Shown one piece after another: positions 49,052-60,906 of a DNA stretch of 64,000 nt (position 1 is the stretch's first letter; every line of letters begins with the position of its first letter). The translations under genes and the position numbers were made by a program. Source of the DNA: Alviniconcha marisindica (Eukaryota > Mollusca > Gastropoda > Provannidae); contig JABMCL010003054.1 in the NCBI GenBank assembly GCA_018857735.1, positions 611,001-675,000 of the forward strand, given 5' to 3'. Below the pieces are notes generated by a model, which did no database searches, was not told the DNA's origin, and saw only the letters and a program-made list of their open reading frames with translations.

Positions 49052-50559
49052 AGGCTGCTTTTTTTTCACGTGACCTTTCCTGAGTGCCTTCATTCTCCCG
49101 GCCGCATGGCGTGTCTTTGTTCGGAAACATCGAAAGATGTGTTATAGTCTCCTTCAGTGGTCCGATGTACATACACGAATCTGATGTAGAACATGTACTG
49201 TGCGCTTTTTCAGGAGTTTATTGAGATTATTTTCAAGTTTTCCGCCGATTTGGGTGTGCAAAATGAAAGTACTGTGAAAGTGGCATCTTCCCGCGCCAAA
49301 GATTTGAAACCCGTTTTTTTTACACTTAGCCGAGTACAGCGTGAAGAATTTCATTACGACAAGGCAATATCTTGTAAATCTTATGTAAATCATTGATTCA
49401 GGACGTGTACTCAATTTCATCAAAAACTTGTGCATGCTTTTTGTAGACCGTTTAATGGCGTTGCAAGAATATTTTTTTAACTAAGCGAGAGTGGTGAAGT
49501 TACAGGTTTTTTTCTGGAAGAAATGTTTGTCCTGAAAGTTATGTCAGACGTCATGTTTGCCACACAACTGTTGTTGTAACGTGACGTAAAACAAGAAACT
49601 TTTAAATAAGCCCAGCAGATGTTAATAATACTAACAGCGGTTCTGAGAACTGATTTGTGTAGAGGTCATGGTGTGTAGGTTTGACATGTTTGTACTGAGC
49701 ATATTAGTATTGGGACAGTTGCTGGTTACTGGGTTAATAATTTCATGTTCATAACACCTGAAATTCATTGACATGACCAGGGTATGCGGAACTGAGCGTA
49801 CTCCTGAGCCAAGTGGTACAGCAAGGAGGAAACCATCAAACACAGACAGTTGCAGACGGTACAGAGAGAGGATGGCCGCAGAGAATCCACATCTCGAAAA
49901 GCTGGGGGGATGGGGTTGGGGGTGGGTGGGTGAGTGGGTATGGACTTAATTGTTAATGTAAATTACCTTGAAAAAATCAGGTCATTCTGATTTGTTTTTG
50001 TTAGACTGATCTAAGCAAACAGAATGTTTTCTATGCTAATAATTGGGGAAATGTTTTTGCGACTTGTTATTAAATGCAAACTGAGAAAAAATCTTCTCAC
50101 TGTGTTTTTGCATGCACTTGTATGGCTGATTATAGTATACAGCATGAAAGGGTGTGTTACTTGTTATATAAAAAACAATGTTATCGGTTTATGTCGCCTA
50201 TCAGATATTACAACAATCAACATGTCACAATCATGTGTTAAATTATATGAGTGTACAAAATTTGGCACAAACATAGTAGGGGAGATGTGCACTAATACTG
50301 TGACTTGATTTTGTGCATACTTGTGCAAAATTGAAGACACACTGAACTATGCATGTTGTATTATCTGATGTACAACATGCGGCCTTTTATGACTTTTGTC
50401 AGCAAATATCTCCAAAAGTGCACAAGTTTTTATCTTTTGCTTTTAAGAAATCTTTCCTAGTATTGTGCACATTCTAAAAACCCAACTAGTTTCAATCAAT
50501 TTTATTTTCTACCCCCTTTGCCCTGTTTTCATGCACACCTTTTGGCACTAAGTCATATC

Positions 50560-51115
50560 TGGAAGAAGAATTGGTCTCCGTATCAGTCTGGCCAGAAATC
50601 GTATATCTGGCTAAACTGACCAGAGTTAATTTCCGGTTGATCTAAGAGGACACAATCCCAGACATGGAATCTGGAACAACCCAGTATGCCTAGTCAAACT
50701 GTCAGTGTATATCAGAATTTGCTAAAATGTAGAGGACTATGAAACCAAAAACAAAAAGCTTGTTCACACCTCATTACTAAATCCTGCAGCAGATGACAAC
50801 TGGGTTTGCGGACATCATCTGCTGTAGTTCATCTTTGGAAAACAATGCTGTGTACAATGTTCCAATCTATTCACTCTTTGTAAACAGCAAATTTACTGAA
50901 CATTTCCATTTTTTTGTGCATGGGCAGACTTTCTTTTTTATATTTTTATGTGTTCAGTTTATCATAACAGATCATGAGCACCATCAGTTTGGCTGTGTTT
51001 GTGTGCTAATTCTAGGTTATGCTGTACGCATTTTTTGTATCGCTGACGCAAAATACGCAATGTTTCGCGTCAGCTGACACAAATCTACGAAAGGCAGCGT
51101 GAACCCTGGTTGTTC
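50560..51115. repeat. Paired intronic element, copy A
   Basis: Blocks 'ggaagaagaattggtctccg', 'tttggaaaacaatgctgtgt', 'aaacagcaaatttactgaac', 'ttgtgcatgggcagactttc', 'aattctaggttatgctgtac' and 'aaaggcagcgtgaaccctg' recur in the same order at 54400-55192. Divergence is clearly higher than in the 172-bp repeat. Confidence 0.8.
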
Positions 51116-51489
51116 TTCAGTGCCAATGAATCTCATACTGTTCTATGAAACTGTAATGATTCAGGAAGCAGAATGAACAATAAAAAGAAGATGAGTGTGG
51201 TGAAGTCTGTAAATGTAATAAATTTGAGATTAACCACCATGTATCACACAAAAATGGCACCAAAAATGGAACTTTCACACTTGACTGGCTCACAAGTGTT
51301 ACCCATTCGGCTATTTGCTTAGTATACAGTCCATGTACAATAAAATAACTTTAAACTGTATCCCAAGTCATTTAGCTTTCATTTGATCTTAAAACTTCAA
51401 TGAATTGTTGACAAATACATATGTTTCTGTACCATTTTATAAGTTTGATTTTGAACTAGATTTCCCAGTCTGTCACCAACACTGAAGAA

Positions 51490-51920
51490 CAACCAAATGA
51501 TAATAATGATACATTTATAAAGTGCAAACCTCTAACATAAAAACTGAGCTCAGTACCCTATAGGAGTTCAAATATAAACATTCATGTTGAGACACTATGG
51601 AAAATGACTACAAGCAATTCAAACCACAAGAGGCTAAATGGCAAGACACACATTACACATGCGCACACCCAAAGTAAATAATTTAAGAACAAGTTGCTTA
51701 GCTGCGGAAGTGGGGGAGGGTTGAGTTTGACAGCAGCAGATCGTTTTAAACAGATGCGGCTTCCAAGTGGTTATAAATGCTGTGGTTGACAGAACCTAAT
51801 TTCACAGGCAGGGTATTCCAGACAAAAGGAGCAGCACAGGAAAAAGTGCTATGTCCAAACGTTTTGGTCTTCACTTGTGCAATGCAGAGTTTTTGAGAGA
51901 GCTGTCCTGGGGGAGACTAC
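51490..51920 (-). mobile_element. CR1/L2-like LINE, 3' part of a split copy
   Basis: Minus strand from 51915: a frame reads QLSQKLCIAQVKTKTFGHST and FSCAAPFVWNTLPVKL, matching the LINE pattern 'LRSs....L.vP..ktktfG.r.Fs.aaP..WNsLP'. It then decays through a 3' tail ending at 'tgcactttataaatgtatca'. It continues the LINE at 52390-52755 across the inserted SINE. Confidence 0.78.
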
Positions 51921-51921
51921 A

Positions 51922-52387
51922 TATACAGCGGGATAGCTCAGTAGCAGAGCATAAGGGTTAGGACTCCTGATCTAAAGGTTACAGGTCAACTTGATGGGTC
52001 CACTCTTACTTGGTATCTTCCACTCCTGTTCCAAACCCTTAGGTAACTGCAGTAGCACCAAAGTAGCAGGTAAAAGATCCTGGGCATTCTGCCAAAATTG
52101 TAGGTGGCAGGTTGTTACAGCTAAACACACACTTGCTTCCCATAAACTGACAGGGTAAACTGGTGCACGACTGTAGATAGAACATGCGCCAAAACAGCAG
52201 CAAGTTCATGTGGCACCAGCGATGCAACAACTGAACAGTGCTGCAAGTACACCACTTTGTAAATACTAAAAAATAAAATAAAAAAGCAATAAAAGGCTAC
52301 TCATTCAGAATCACATGCAACAGGAGCACACTGAGTCTGCTCATGAGCAGGCCATAATGCCATATGAAAGCGATCAATAACAAATAA
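51922..52387 (+). mobile_element. SINE family B inserted in the LINE
   Basis: The tRNA-like head 'agcgggatagctcagtagca' starts near 51927. The body has 'agatcctgggcattctgcca' and the 3' part 'gcaagtacaccactttgtaa', 'atcacatgcaacaggagcac' and 'catatgaaagcgatcaataa'. It is oriented opposite to the LINE it interrupts. Confidence 0.82.
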
Positions 52388-52755
52388 TAAAGATCAGACA
52401 GATAAACATGAGCTGTATCTCGGGAAAAATGAGTGACAAATACTTTACAACTTATAGTTATATTCAATACATGCTTGGATCGGCAGCCAGTAAAGAGTTC
52501 TGAGGAGGGGTGAAACACAATCTTGTTTACGAGGTGTCTTGCATCTGAGTTTTGAACCTTTTGTAGTTTCTCAAGGTGCTTAGGATAGCCTGAAAGGAGT
52601 GAGTTGCAGTGGTCTAACCTAGCAAGGACAAAGGTAGACATACATGTGTTTTGTAGAGTCAATCGAAAAAAAGTGATCAGGGCAACCTTTGCTGACAATG
52701 CAGCCCTTCCGACTTGGCTAGTGGTTGTGGAGATGTAGGTTGCGGTGATGTACAC
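52388..52755 (-). mobile_element. CR1/L2-like LINE, reverse-transcriptase C-terminal part
   Basis: The minus-strand frame reads STFVLARLDHCNSLLSGYPK and LEKLQKVQNSDARHLV, matching the 'sRLDYCNsLL.glP...l.kLQ.vQNaAARlv' motif of CR1/L2/Rex-type LINEs. After a frameshift it reads LYWLPIQACIEYNYKL (the 'LHWLPi..Ri.yKl' motif) and AHVYLSDL. Frameshifted and 5'-truncated, so non-functional. Confidence 0.85.
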
Positions 52756-53327
52756 AGCTGCAAAATCTAATAAAAGTTATCACTTTCAAAGATAAGCTCT
52801 TCCAAAGATGACATCTGGGTAATCCTGCAGTCTGCACCTCCCTTTCAAATTATGTGCAGCTGAGAGCAGATTGCTGCGAGTTTGCTGATCACGTTCAACT
52901 CACTGCTATGTTTTCATATGCTGCACAATTTGTTACGTTTGATGTACGGTATCATAACATTCACTCTCAGTTGAATCATTTCACTAACAACTAAAATATC
53001 CAGTTTTGCTGCCAAATCAACACACCGCTTTTTGCTGATCTTCAATGACTCATCGGCCCAGACTTTGGTTTCACACCATTTTTGTCAGTTCAACATTTTT
53101 CATGTCCACTACCGATCGCCCTGATATAACTGCAATGGTTGACTGGGCGTAAAACACCCAAGTACTCATGTCCACTTTCACTTCAATACATTTACCAACA
53201 ACTAAAATAACAGAAGTGTCACAATACTAATTTAGTAAACCATGTAGTGAATGGCAATCTATTCCATTCAGTGTGGGGTGAGTATCCTTTGACATTTTAT
53301 TGCTCAGATACCTCTAGTTTCGGCAAG

Positions 53328-53547
53328 TTTTCACATCCCATGTGGCACACACCATGGAACTGCACAAATGGCAGAATTAGATTGCTCAACTTCACTAAAA
53401 TCAGATGGAATTGGTGAATATGATGTTTTACAATACGTTTTCACATCCCATGTGGCACACACCATGGAAATGCACAAATGGCATAATATGATTGCTCAAC
53501 TTCATTAAAATCAGACTGAACTTGTGAATATGATGTTTCACAATACA
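53328..53547. repeat. 110-bp tandem duplication
   Basis: Two copies starting 'ttttcacatcccatgtggca' at 53328 and 53438, each ending in 'gatgttt(t/c)acaatac', about 94% alike by eye. Confidence 0.9.
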
Positions 53548-54399
53548 ATAAACATATATAATCCTACAATGTTATCTTGAATATTTGTTACTATTTACAC
53601 TGTAAGGAAAAATAGGGAAATGAAGTCATCTGTATGTGAAATATGTGCCTGCACATACATGCCTGCCCCTTGCAAGTATGGCAAACTATTCCTGTGAAAA
53701 CATTTTCAGCTTGCATACATTTGTGTGTTTGTCAAAATGACCACTGAAGTCACATTGATTTTAATTAGTGGTTACTGTACACATCCCTGGAAAATGTTCC
53801 ATTCCTACTGTGCTACTATTCATGCTGTATTTTATGGCCTGGTAATCTGTACTACCAGTATAAATTTGAATACCTGCATAGCCCTGAACTACTCGCACTA
53901 AGTTACAGCTAGTAGGCACACATTCATACAAAGGCGGAGATGCACTGCGTGCAGATTCAAACAAACAGAAAGAGGAGGAAGTGGTGATGGATCCATTTAC
54001 GGATCAGGGGTCATGTTCATGGCAAGATTTTGTGTAAATATTGCATTTTTCGGGTGCTATACGCATTATAGCCACATCGCTGCATCACGGTATGCAAAAC
54101 AATTGAACACAGATTCAATAAGTTATGGATCACTGGTGGCTACTGCGCATTCAACACTAGATCTACTTTAAAACTTTCAGCTGTGTCCCCACACTCCTCT
54201 CGGGCACATGCTACAAGGGTGGAATCTGGATAATGATGAAATAAACACATAAGCTACTGTAATTTTTGGACTGTAAGTATTACTCTGATCGCCACACCTT
54301 AGAATCGGTAGTGCCTGTCAGTAGTCTGTGAATAAAATGTGCATACTTCTCTGAAAGAACAATATGACATTTTTTAAACTGAATCCTAATGAACCTGTA

Positions 54400-55192
54400 T
54401 CTGAAAGAAGAATCGGTCTCAGCATAAGACTGACCAGAAAATCCATACCTTGCCCAACTGGTCATTAAGATTTTCCAGTCTATCAACGTAGGACACGATC
54501 CCAGAAATGGAATTTCAAATTACCCACAAAGGCCTACTCATTGTCAACATAATTTTACTCAAAGGTGGGAGAATAAGAAATTGAAAGCAAAATGTGTGTT
54601 GACATCAAATATGATTGAGAGCAAATGGCAACAGCCTTGATTTTATCTTCATCTAGTTTCCAAGTCCTGCCATGGATGAGAACTGAGTCAGAGAACATAT
54701 CTGCTGTACTGTTTATCTTTGACTTTGGAAAATGATGCCATGTATGATGTTCTGAATTATTTAAACTATGAACAGCAAATTCACTAAACGTTTCCACCTA
54801 AAAATATTACAACACTTTCCTTTGTGTTTGACGTATGTGTCCACGAGGTTTTGCTTGTCAACTGCAACATCACCAATGCCACTTATATTTGGGTTTAGTT
54901 TCAAGGGATGTGCCTTATATTCAGGGGCTGGCTGAGTGAAGGTAAACACCAAGTTACTTATATTCAAGGGTGCCTACTTAAATTTTGTGCATGGATGGAC
55001 TTTCTTTTTACTATTTTTGTCTGCTCACTTTTACACCGCGAGCACAGCCACAATAGTTATTCCATCATTTTTACTTTGTTTGCATGCTAAATCTAGGTTA
55101 TACTGTACACATATTCATACTACTGACGCAAAGTATGTTAATGTTTTGTGTCGGTTGAAGCAAACCACTAAAAGGCAGCGTGACCCCTGATG
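54400..55192. repeat. Paired intronic element, copy B (with ~190-bp extra segment)
   Basis: Same block order as 50560-51115: 'gaaagaagaatcggtctcag', 'aaacgtttccacc', 'ttgtgcatggatggactttc', 'aaatctaggttatactgtac', 'aaaggcagcgtgacccctg'. An additional segment (about 54797-54985) is absent from copy A. Confidence 0.8.
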
Positions 55193-57719
55193 AGCACATT
55201 ACAACAGTCTGTGGCTCAAAATGTTTTAAAATTTAATAAAAAGGTATGTGAGTATGCCAGTTTACACAGTAGTTGGTTTTTATGATGAAGCTGTCCAAAA
55301 TAAAAATTAACGATCAGTCATACTCACAGCAAAGAAAGGTGGCTTAATAGCGTTCGACAGTTTGCTTTTGACAAACTCTACCTTTCGATGATAGGAAAAC
55401 ACAGATCCTGCACAAATGGAGGCTTTTCATACTTACCCTTGATCCTGCACATGATAGGGCTTATAGTTATACTTCAGTTATAGACTACATTTTGAGAAAC
55501 TATGATGTGGATTTGGCTTTGAGTGTGACTGAACTATTTTCACATTCCTTGCTTTGGGAGAACTAACACAACCACCATACACATACTTCAAACTTTGGGA
55601 AAGTATACTTTATCCAGTAACATGGAGAAAGAAAATAATCAAGTCAAAACTCAAATGGATTACAAACTGAATGCATTAGGAACTCTATTTAAATTTACTT
55701 GGTATGCAGTGTACTGTAGCAGAGTGCATGGCACCACAAGTCTATCTTTTCATACTCCATGCACCGCTAATTGCCTTAGTCCTGCAGCAGAGCCCCCGTT
55801 AGACTGGCATATGCTGGTTTTTAATTTTACTAGTAAACATTCCCCTTGTACTGGTAAAAAAAAAATATAGTTGCCAGTACCAAATTCTGGCTGAAACTGA
55901 ATTTGTGACTCGCTAGAGATACTCTGTACACTGGGTCTAAAAGCAAGTGGAAGCTCCAGCGAAACAAGAACACTTTCAGTGTTGATCAGCAAGCAAAACA
56001 ATGAACGCTCACTGTCATACCAGGCACCCTACGCATCATATGCCAGAAGCAAATATACAAACTTTCACTGCCAGCACACCCTCCTTGAATGGACAGGTCC
56101 CAAAGTATGAGTGCTGACTGCAAGATACAGGACTATTTCATTCTTGTTCAGATAAATTGGCTTTGCAGTATGACTTCCCCCCACTCGACTTTCATTCTAG
56201 CTCTAACTGCATCAATATGATACAACAAAGTAGACAGTCATTTCTTTCTCGCCCAGCACTGACCAAATCGTCTGTCATGTCCACTTGAAATGAAAATCTT
56301 GAAGCTGCTGCGAAAACCATTATGGAGTACAACAATGCTTGGGTAATATTTTCCGTGGCACATGCATGAAGATGATGTTGACACTGAAAAGCCCGACATC
56401 TAAGCATGACCTTCATTCTGCTGACCATTTAAAAAGAAGAAGGCTGGCACCATATTATTTTTTTTACATTGCTGGTCCCGCATACTGACAGTCTCAACAG
56501 TCTAGCAGAGGCCTGGTGCAGCTGCACATTTTCTAACCTACTGTAACTATGATCTGTATGAATGGATTGCAGCCGACTGTGTGCAGGCCATTTCAACACC
56601 AAAGTCAGCAGTTTGCAACTAATTCATTTTATTCTAAGATAAAAATGGCCATGGGTTAGTTCTATTTAGTCTTGCCAAAAAACAAAAACAAAAGTTTTTA
56701 AATCACAGGCTTGGTAACGGTACTTTTGCATGAATGGACAAAAGGGTGAACTGGATTAAAAATGTGCTGAGAATTATTTTTCCCCCCATCTCAACTGTAT
56801 TATCAATAATAATTGAGGGCTAGAAAAATCACTGCTACTGCTGGAAAAAAAATTACAGCTCCACAGTCCCATTTCATTTAGACTGCCAAAACAATTACAA
56901 TCACATGGCTGTTAACAAAGCAAGCACACATGAACAATGTATAACCGTAGTCTCATAAATTTTATTAGGTGATCAGTAAAAAAGCCAGTCTATGGAATCC
57001 AGCTACAATTACAATCATAACAAAAAAACAGACATAACAAGCTCTCCTTACACCAAGGCCAAGCCTCATCAGTTGTGCCAAAAAAAACAACTGACCTTGA
57101 CTTGATCAGATGATGCTTGAATTCATCCACATATATCTGCACTGAAATTATGTCTGTCTACATGATACATCCGACAGAATGTCTCCATTTTCTTAAAAGT
57201 TAATGCATCTGGTAAAGTTTATACTTTAATGGACCATGCACGCTAACTAGTCTTGGTGGAAGAAGGGATGGCAGAAGGGGAGAAAAAAAAACATTCATGG
57301 CCACAGACACTACATACAGAGTATCACTGTCCATCGAATCAGAAATGAGATACAGCAGTCGGTTTCACGCACAAAGCCACAAATGCCTCGCAACAACAGC
57401 TGAAAGTAAAGATCTACAAAATTCTGATGCCCAAAATCAGACAGCCAAAGCATTACCCTCCATAACTAGTGGACAGACTGCTCTGCCTGTTGAAGTAGGA
57501 AGTGTGGAGATGGCCGACAAACCCAGTGGTGCCAAAGGCAGTTCCAACCCACAAAATAGGTACCGTTACCTTCTTCCGTGGATTAAGCACAACTGAATAT
57601 TACTTAAGATGAATACTGAAGATACAAGTTACCTGAATATATGGCACAGGTAGCGCTTTGATGCTGTATTCAGCATAGACTTGCGAAAACAAACTCACTA
57701 ATAATCTACTGAAGCACAA

Positions 57720-57800
57720 CGCCCGGCAAAAATGGCGGCTGGCTGGGCGGCTGCATAATGATCAATATGAAAATATGCCGGTGCGCCATCTTAGAAATAT
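57720..57800 (-). promoter_or_regulatory. YY1-type motif pair near GNB1 5' end
   Basis: AAAATGGCGGC at 57728-57738 and GCGCCATCTTA at 57783-57793 both match the YY1 core (CCAT embedded in GCC..NTT). Such motifs commonly lie just downstream of transcription starts. This may mark an alternative GNB1 start, or another promoter. Confidence 0.35.
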
Positions 57801-58266
57801 GGATGGCCTGACTAACCGTTTCTAACGAACTCTGCAAACATTCTAACCTGCCACAAACACCAAAATTGACCAAGGCATGTAAGTTCAATCATAAAACTGC
57901 AGAGACGTGCAAAATGTACGCCACTTCCATCGAGACACAGCAGACGAGATTTGACATGGTATCCTTCCGACAGCTCACAGGCTTGCACAAACTAGCTAAC
58001 ATCGTGTTTCTACGTTTAAAAAATGCATCCTTACCTGCGAGAAAATCGTCCAAGAGGAGGTGTGTTCACAACTACGACGAAAATGTTGTGTAATGGTGTG
58101 TCGATTGCTCTAAAAATGTTGAGAACTGACACACTGGTCAGGCCCCTCTTCCGTACACAGACAAAAATTTGCATACAGCTAAACTGATGGCGTGCCAAAC
58201 TGATCACTGGCATCGCATAACAGTGTCAATACTGCAACCGTTCCATTGCAGGCAAATTGTACTTAC

Positions 58267-58430
58267 CCTAATGATATTCCTTAAAGAATAACATCCAGCT
58301 AGAGTGTCACAAAGATATCAAAACTGGTCCTCGTAGACGACATAAATCAGCACACAATGTTTTTAATCGACTATGAGGGTGCGGTGCCCGTGCAATGGCT
58401 AGAAGAAACCCCGTAGAAATCGGAAAGCAT
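58267..58430 (-). other. GNB1: Predicted GNB1 non-coding first exon
   Basis: The ATG exon begins with a 3' splice site, so an upstream non-coding exon must exist. A very good minus-strand donor (ATTAGG|GTAAGTAC, donor at 58266) lies just downstream of the NRF-1-like promoter element. A second usable donor (CTCGCAG|GTAAGGA) is at about 58033. The exact start is unknown. Confidence 0.38.
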
Positions 58431-58470
58431 TGTGCGCATGCGCTGTTGCGAACAGCGACGCCAATTAATT
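58431..58470 (-). promoter_or_regulatory. GNB1: Candidate GNB1 promoter: NRF-1 palindrome and CCAAT
   Basis: TGCGCATGCGCT at 58433-58444 is a full match to the NRF-1 consensus, and CCAAT lies at 58461-58465. The sequence around is richer in CpG than the introns. This fits a TATA-less housekeeping promoter. It may be bidirectional. Confidence 0.45.
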
Positions 58471-59620
58471 ATTTTCCGTACTTTGTGAGTAATTTTTGTG
58501 TGGATTGTTAGCAAAACAAAAGCAGTCTCACAAGGAAATCCTTCCAGCAGTGCCTGGGAAGGTAAATCGATGTGTGTATGTATTTATTGTAAACGCATAC
58601 TGACACAGAGACAAAAGTTTGAAGATGTTTTCACGTCGACGAGATGTGTCGTCTGCTATACCTGTGATACACTCCACAGGAACTAAAAAAAGTTTTCAGA
58701 GAGAAAGAGAGAAGGGAAAAAAGGCACGATCGTACAGTAAATTGATACAGAATGCATCTGGTACAAGTGTTCGTGTTTATAATTTCAGTAATGCTAAAAA
58801 GTAGTCGACTGAACGTATTGTTTAGTCTTTTTCGTTTCCGTTTCATAAGATGTACACTGCCGAGTACTAGGCCTGTAGTAGCTCAAGCTTGGCACTTCTT
58901 CTTCCATAAAGCGGCCGGCACTCAACTAGCGGCTCTAGTTTCCATCATTGAGAAGTTCAGTGAGCTGCTCTTGAGAATATAGGCCTACATGCCTCAAAGC
59001 ACAGAGATGTGATATGTGCCAGAGAGCACGTACAGGTTACACTGAAATGTGAAATGCTGGCTGTGCCCGTTTCAAATGTCTATAGATTGCAGTGCGTTTC
59101 TACACAGGCCAAACTCCGAGTCGATCTGAGTCTTTCTGATGTTATTTTTTGGCTGCGCACTTCCGTCTTGAACTGTGCTTAATTAACGTCCATTGCCATT
59201 TATGTTACTGGTGTACGTGTAGTGCCTACGTTTATTTTTCTAGCAAGTAAAACAAAGAACTGCAGCGCTTGGATTGAGCGGCTAATGAGTTGTCACTGAG
59301 TGACAGATATTGAAATAAGTTTCAGCAATAGACGAGCTTGAGCAGACGATTTTACTGTTTGAACATCAGTTGTATTTTACTGATATAGTATAAGATGGCC
59401 CTTCTTCTTCAGTTTTAATATGCATACAAACGACTCTTGACTTCACCATGAGGTCGGTGCAATGATCGAGACCAGTCGGGATACTGACATGATACTTATC
59501 ATCAAAGTAGAAACTCTGATGGCTCAGTCAAGCTTGTGTTTGATCGGAACTGACCGGAACCCAAGGAACTCGCGGCTTGGAATTAGCGTACTACTGCCGC
59601 CATGGACCTATATCGACCGG
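58471..59620. other. Upstream of GNB1, no gene seen
   Basis: A donor-like GGGAAG|GTAAAT occurs at 58562 (+), possibly a divergent non-coding transcript. The open frames have no recognisable domains. Confidence 0.4.
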
Positions 59621-59695
<75 letters not shown>

Positions 59696-59910
59696 ATGCA
59701 ATTTTTATCTGATTGTATCAGTTATATATATATATATATGAAACAACAAATTGGCACAAAAGTTCCCAAACTTTTAAACTTTTGTGCCAATTTGTTGTTT
59801 TTCTTTGATTTGTATCAGTTATATATATATATGAAACAACAAATTGGCATAACAGTTCCCAATTTTCCCGCCAAACCGTAGTCATGTGCCTATATATATA
59901 TATATATATT
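59621..59910. repeat. TA microsatellites flanking a perfect 24-bp hairpin
   Basis: (TA)n tracts at 59621-59692, 59723-59739, 59820-59831 and 59891-59909. Between them, 59741-59764 and 59777-59800 are perfect reverse complements with a 12-nt loop. A third, direct, partly diverged copy of the arm lies at 59833-59857, and 'gtatcagttatatatatata' precedes both direct copies. Confidence 0.88.
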
Positions 59911-59917
59911 AATAATA

Positions 59918-59920
<3 letters not shown>

Positions 59921-59971
<51 letters not shown>

Positions 59972-60109
59972 AGCCATGCGAAAGTGATTGCGCCATGGAC
60001 ATATATATATATATATAAGAAGGAGAGAGAGAGAGAGAGAGAGAGAGAGCTCATGGCGAAGCGTGTGCGCAGGACCAATATATATATAGAGAGAGAGAGA
60101 GAAGGAGAG

Positions 60110-60144
<35 letters not shown>

Positions 60145-60160
60145 GGGGGGGGGGGGGGGG
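59921..60160. repeat. GA microsatellites, TA tracts and a G-rich tract
   Basis: (GA)n at 59922-59968, 60024-60050 and 60090-60131, TA tracts at 60000-60017 and 60078-60088, then a G-tract 60131-60161. 'ccatggacatatat' type linkers recur between units. Confidence 0.9.
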
Positions 60161-60434
60161 GTCCATGGCTGCCGCCGCGGTTCCGCAGTAAGTCAATGGT
60201 AGGTAGTTTAGTCCGATAAAAGCCGAGTTCTGCGAGCGTGGGTTCGACTCCCGGGCGTAACAGCAGGTCAAGGGCCCTTTCCGGCAGTTCTGAGTCGACG
60301 CTTGTCGTGCATGCGCGAGTCTGGCCTTCGCGTGCATAGTCCGGGACAGCGTAGTTCGGGCGTCCCTCATCAGCTGGCTGAGAATCTCGGCGGCAGAGCT
60401 GTCAAAGGTTCTCCGCTTCACAAGTTAGGGCCTC

Positions 60435-60605
60435 ATAGTTGAGGAGCTGCGTGAGAGTCGAGGTGGCCGTCCTGGGCTGTCCGTCCTAACGAGCCTTCTG
60501 GTTTCCGTGGACGCCAAAGCTATACTGAACCATGCTTCGGCATTGGTCACAGCTTGTCCCTAACTTATGTCAACTGACATCTGAGGACATTAAGCATCTC
60601 TTCAT
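60435..60605 (-). mobile_element. ~175-bp repeat (family D), copy 3
   Basis: Reverse complement of the copies at 20340 and 22693: 'gagtcgaggtggccgtcctg', 'aacgagccttctggtttccg', 'aactgacatctgaggacatt'. Confidence 0.75.
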
Positions 60606-60906
60606 CATCAAGTTAGGGTCTAGTGGAAGAGCGACGGTCCGAAATTGAATAGCTTTGCATGCTTGGCCCACTGCCTCAGTTCTGCCGCGTTTCTGATTAT
60701 GTTTCTGCCGTCCCGGGTCAGTCCGTTCAGTCAGTTTCACTTTCCCCAATATTAATTCAAATGAGTGAGTTGTAACCGGCATGACATGACTCAGAACAGC
60801 CAGTCGGACTTCACTGAATCAGTTATGTTTCGCCTATTGACCATGACCTTCACTGGCCGTGCCGTTCGCTGCCGGACGGCTGGTAGCCGCCGCAAAACGC
60901 AATCGG

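Larger units (their letters stand above)
47176..58266 (-). other. Probable GNB1 first intron (~11 kb)
   Basis: Runs from the acceptor of the ATG exon to the inferred non-coding exon. Contents are listed separately: 172-bp repeat, paired element A/B, LINE split by a SINE, and a 110-bp duplication. 55193-57290 holds AT-rich unique sequence with no gene recognised. Confidence 0.5.

Noticed and set aside
59909..60421. 170-residue minus frame rich in Ser-Leu, Tyr-Ile and Pro
   Set aside because: Direct translation of GA, TA and G microsatellites.
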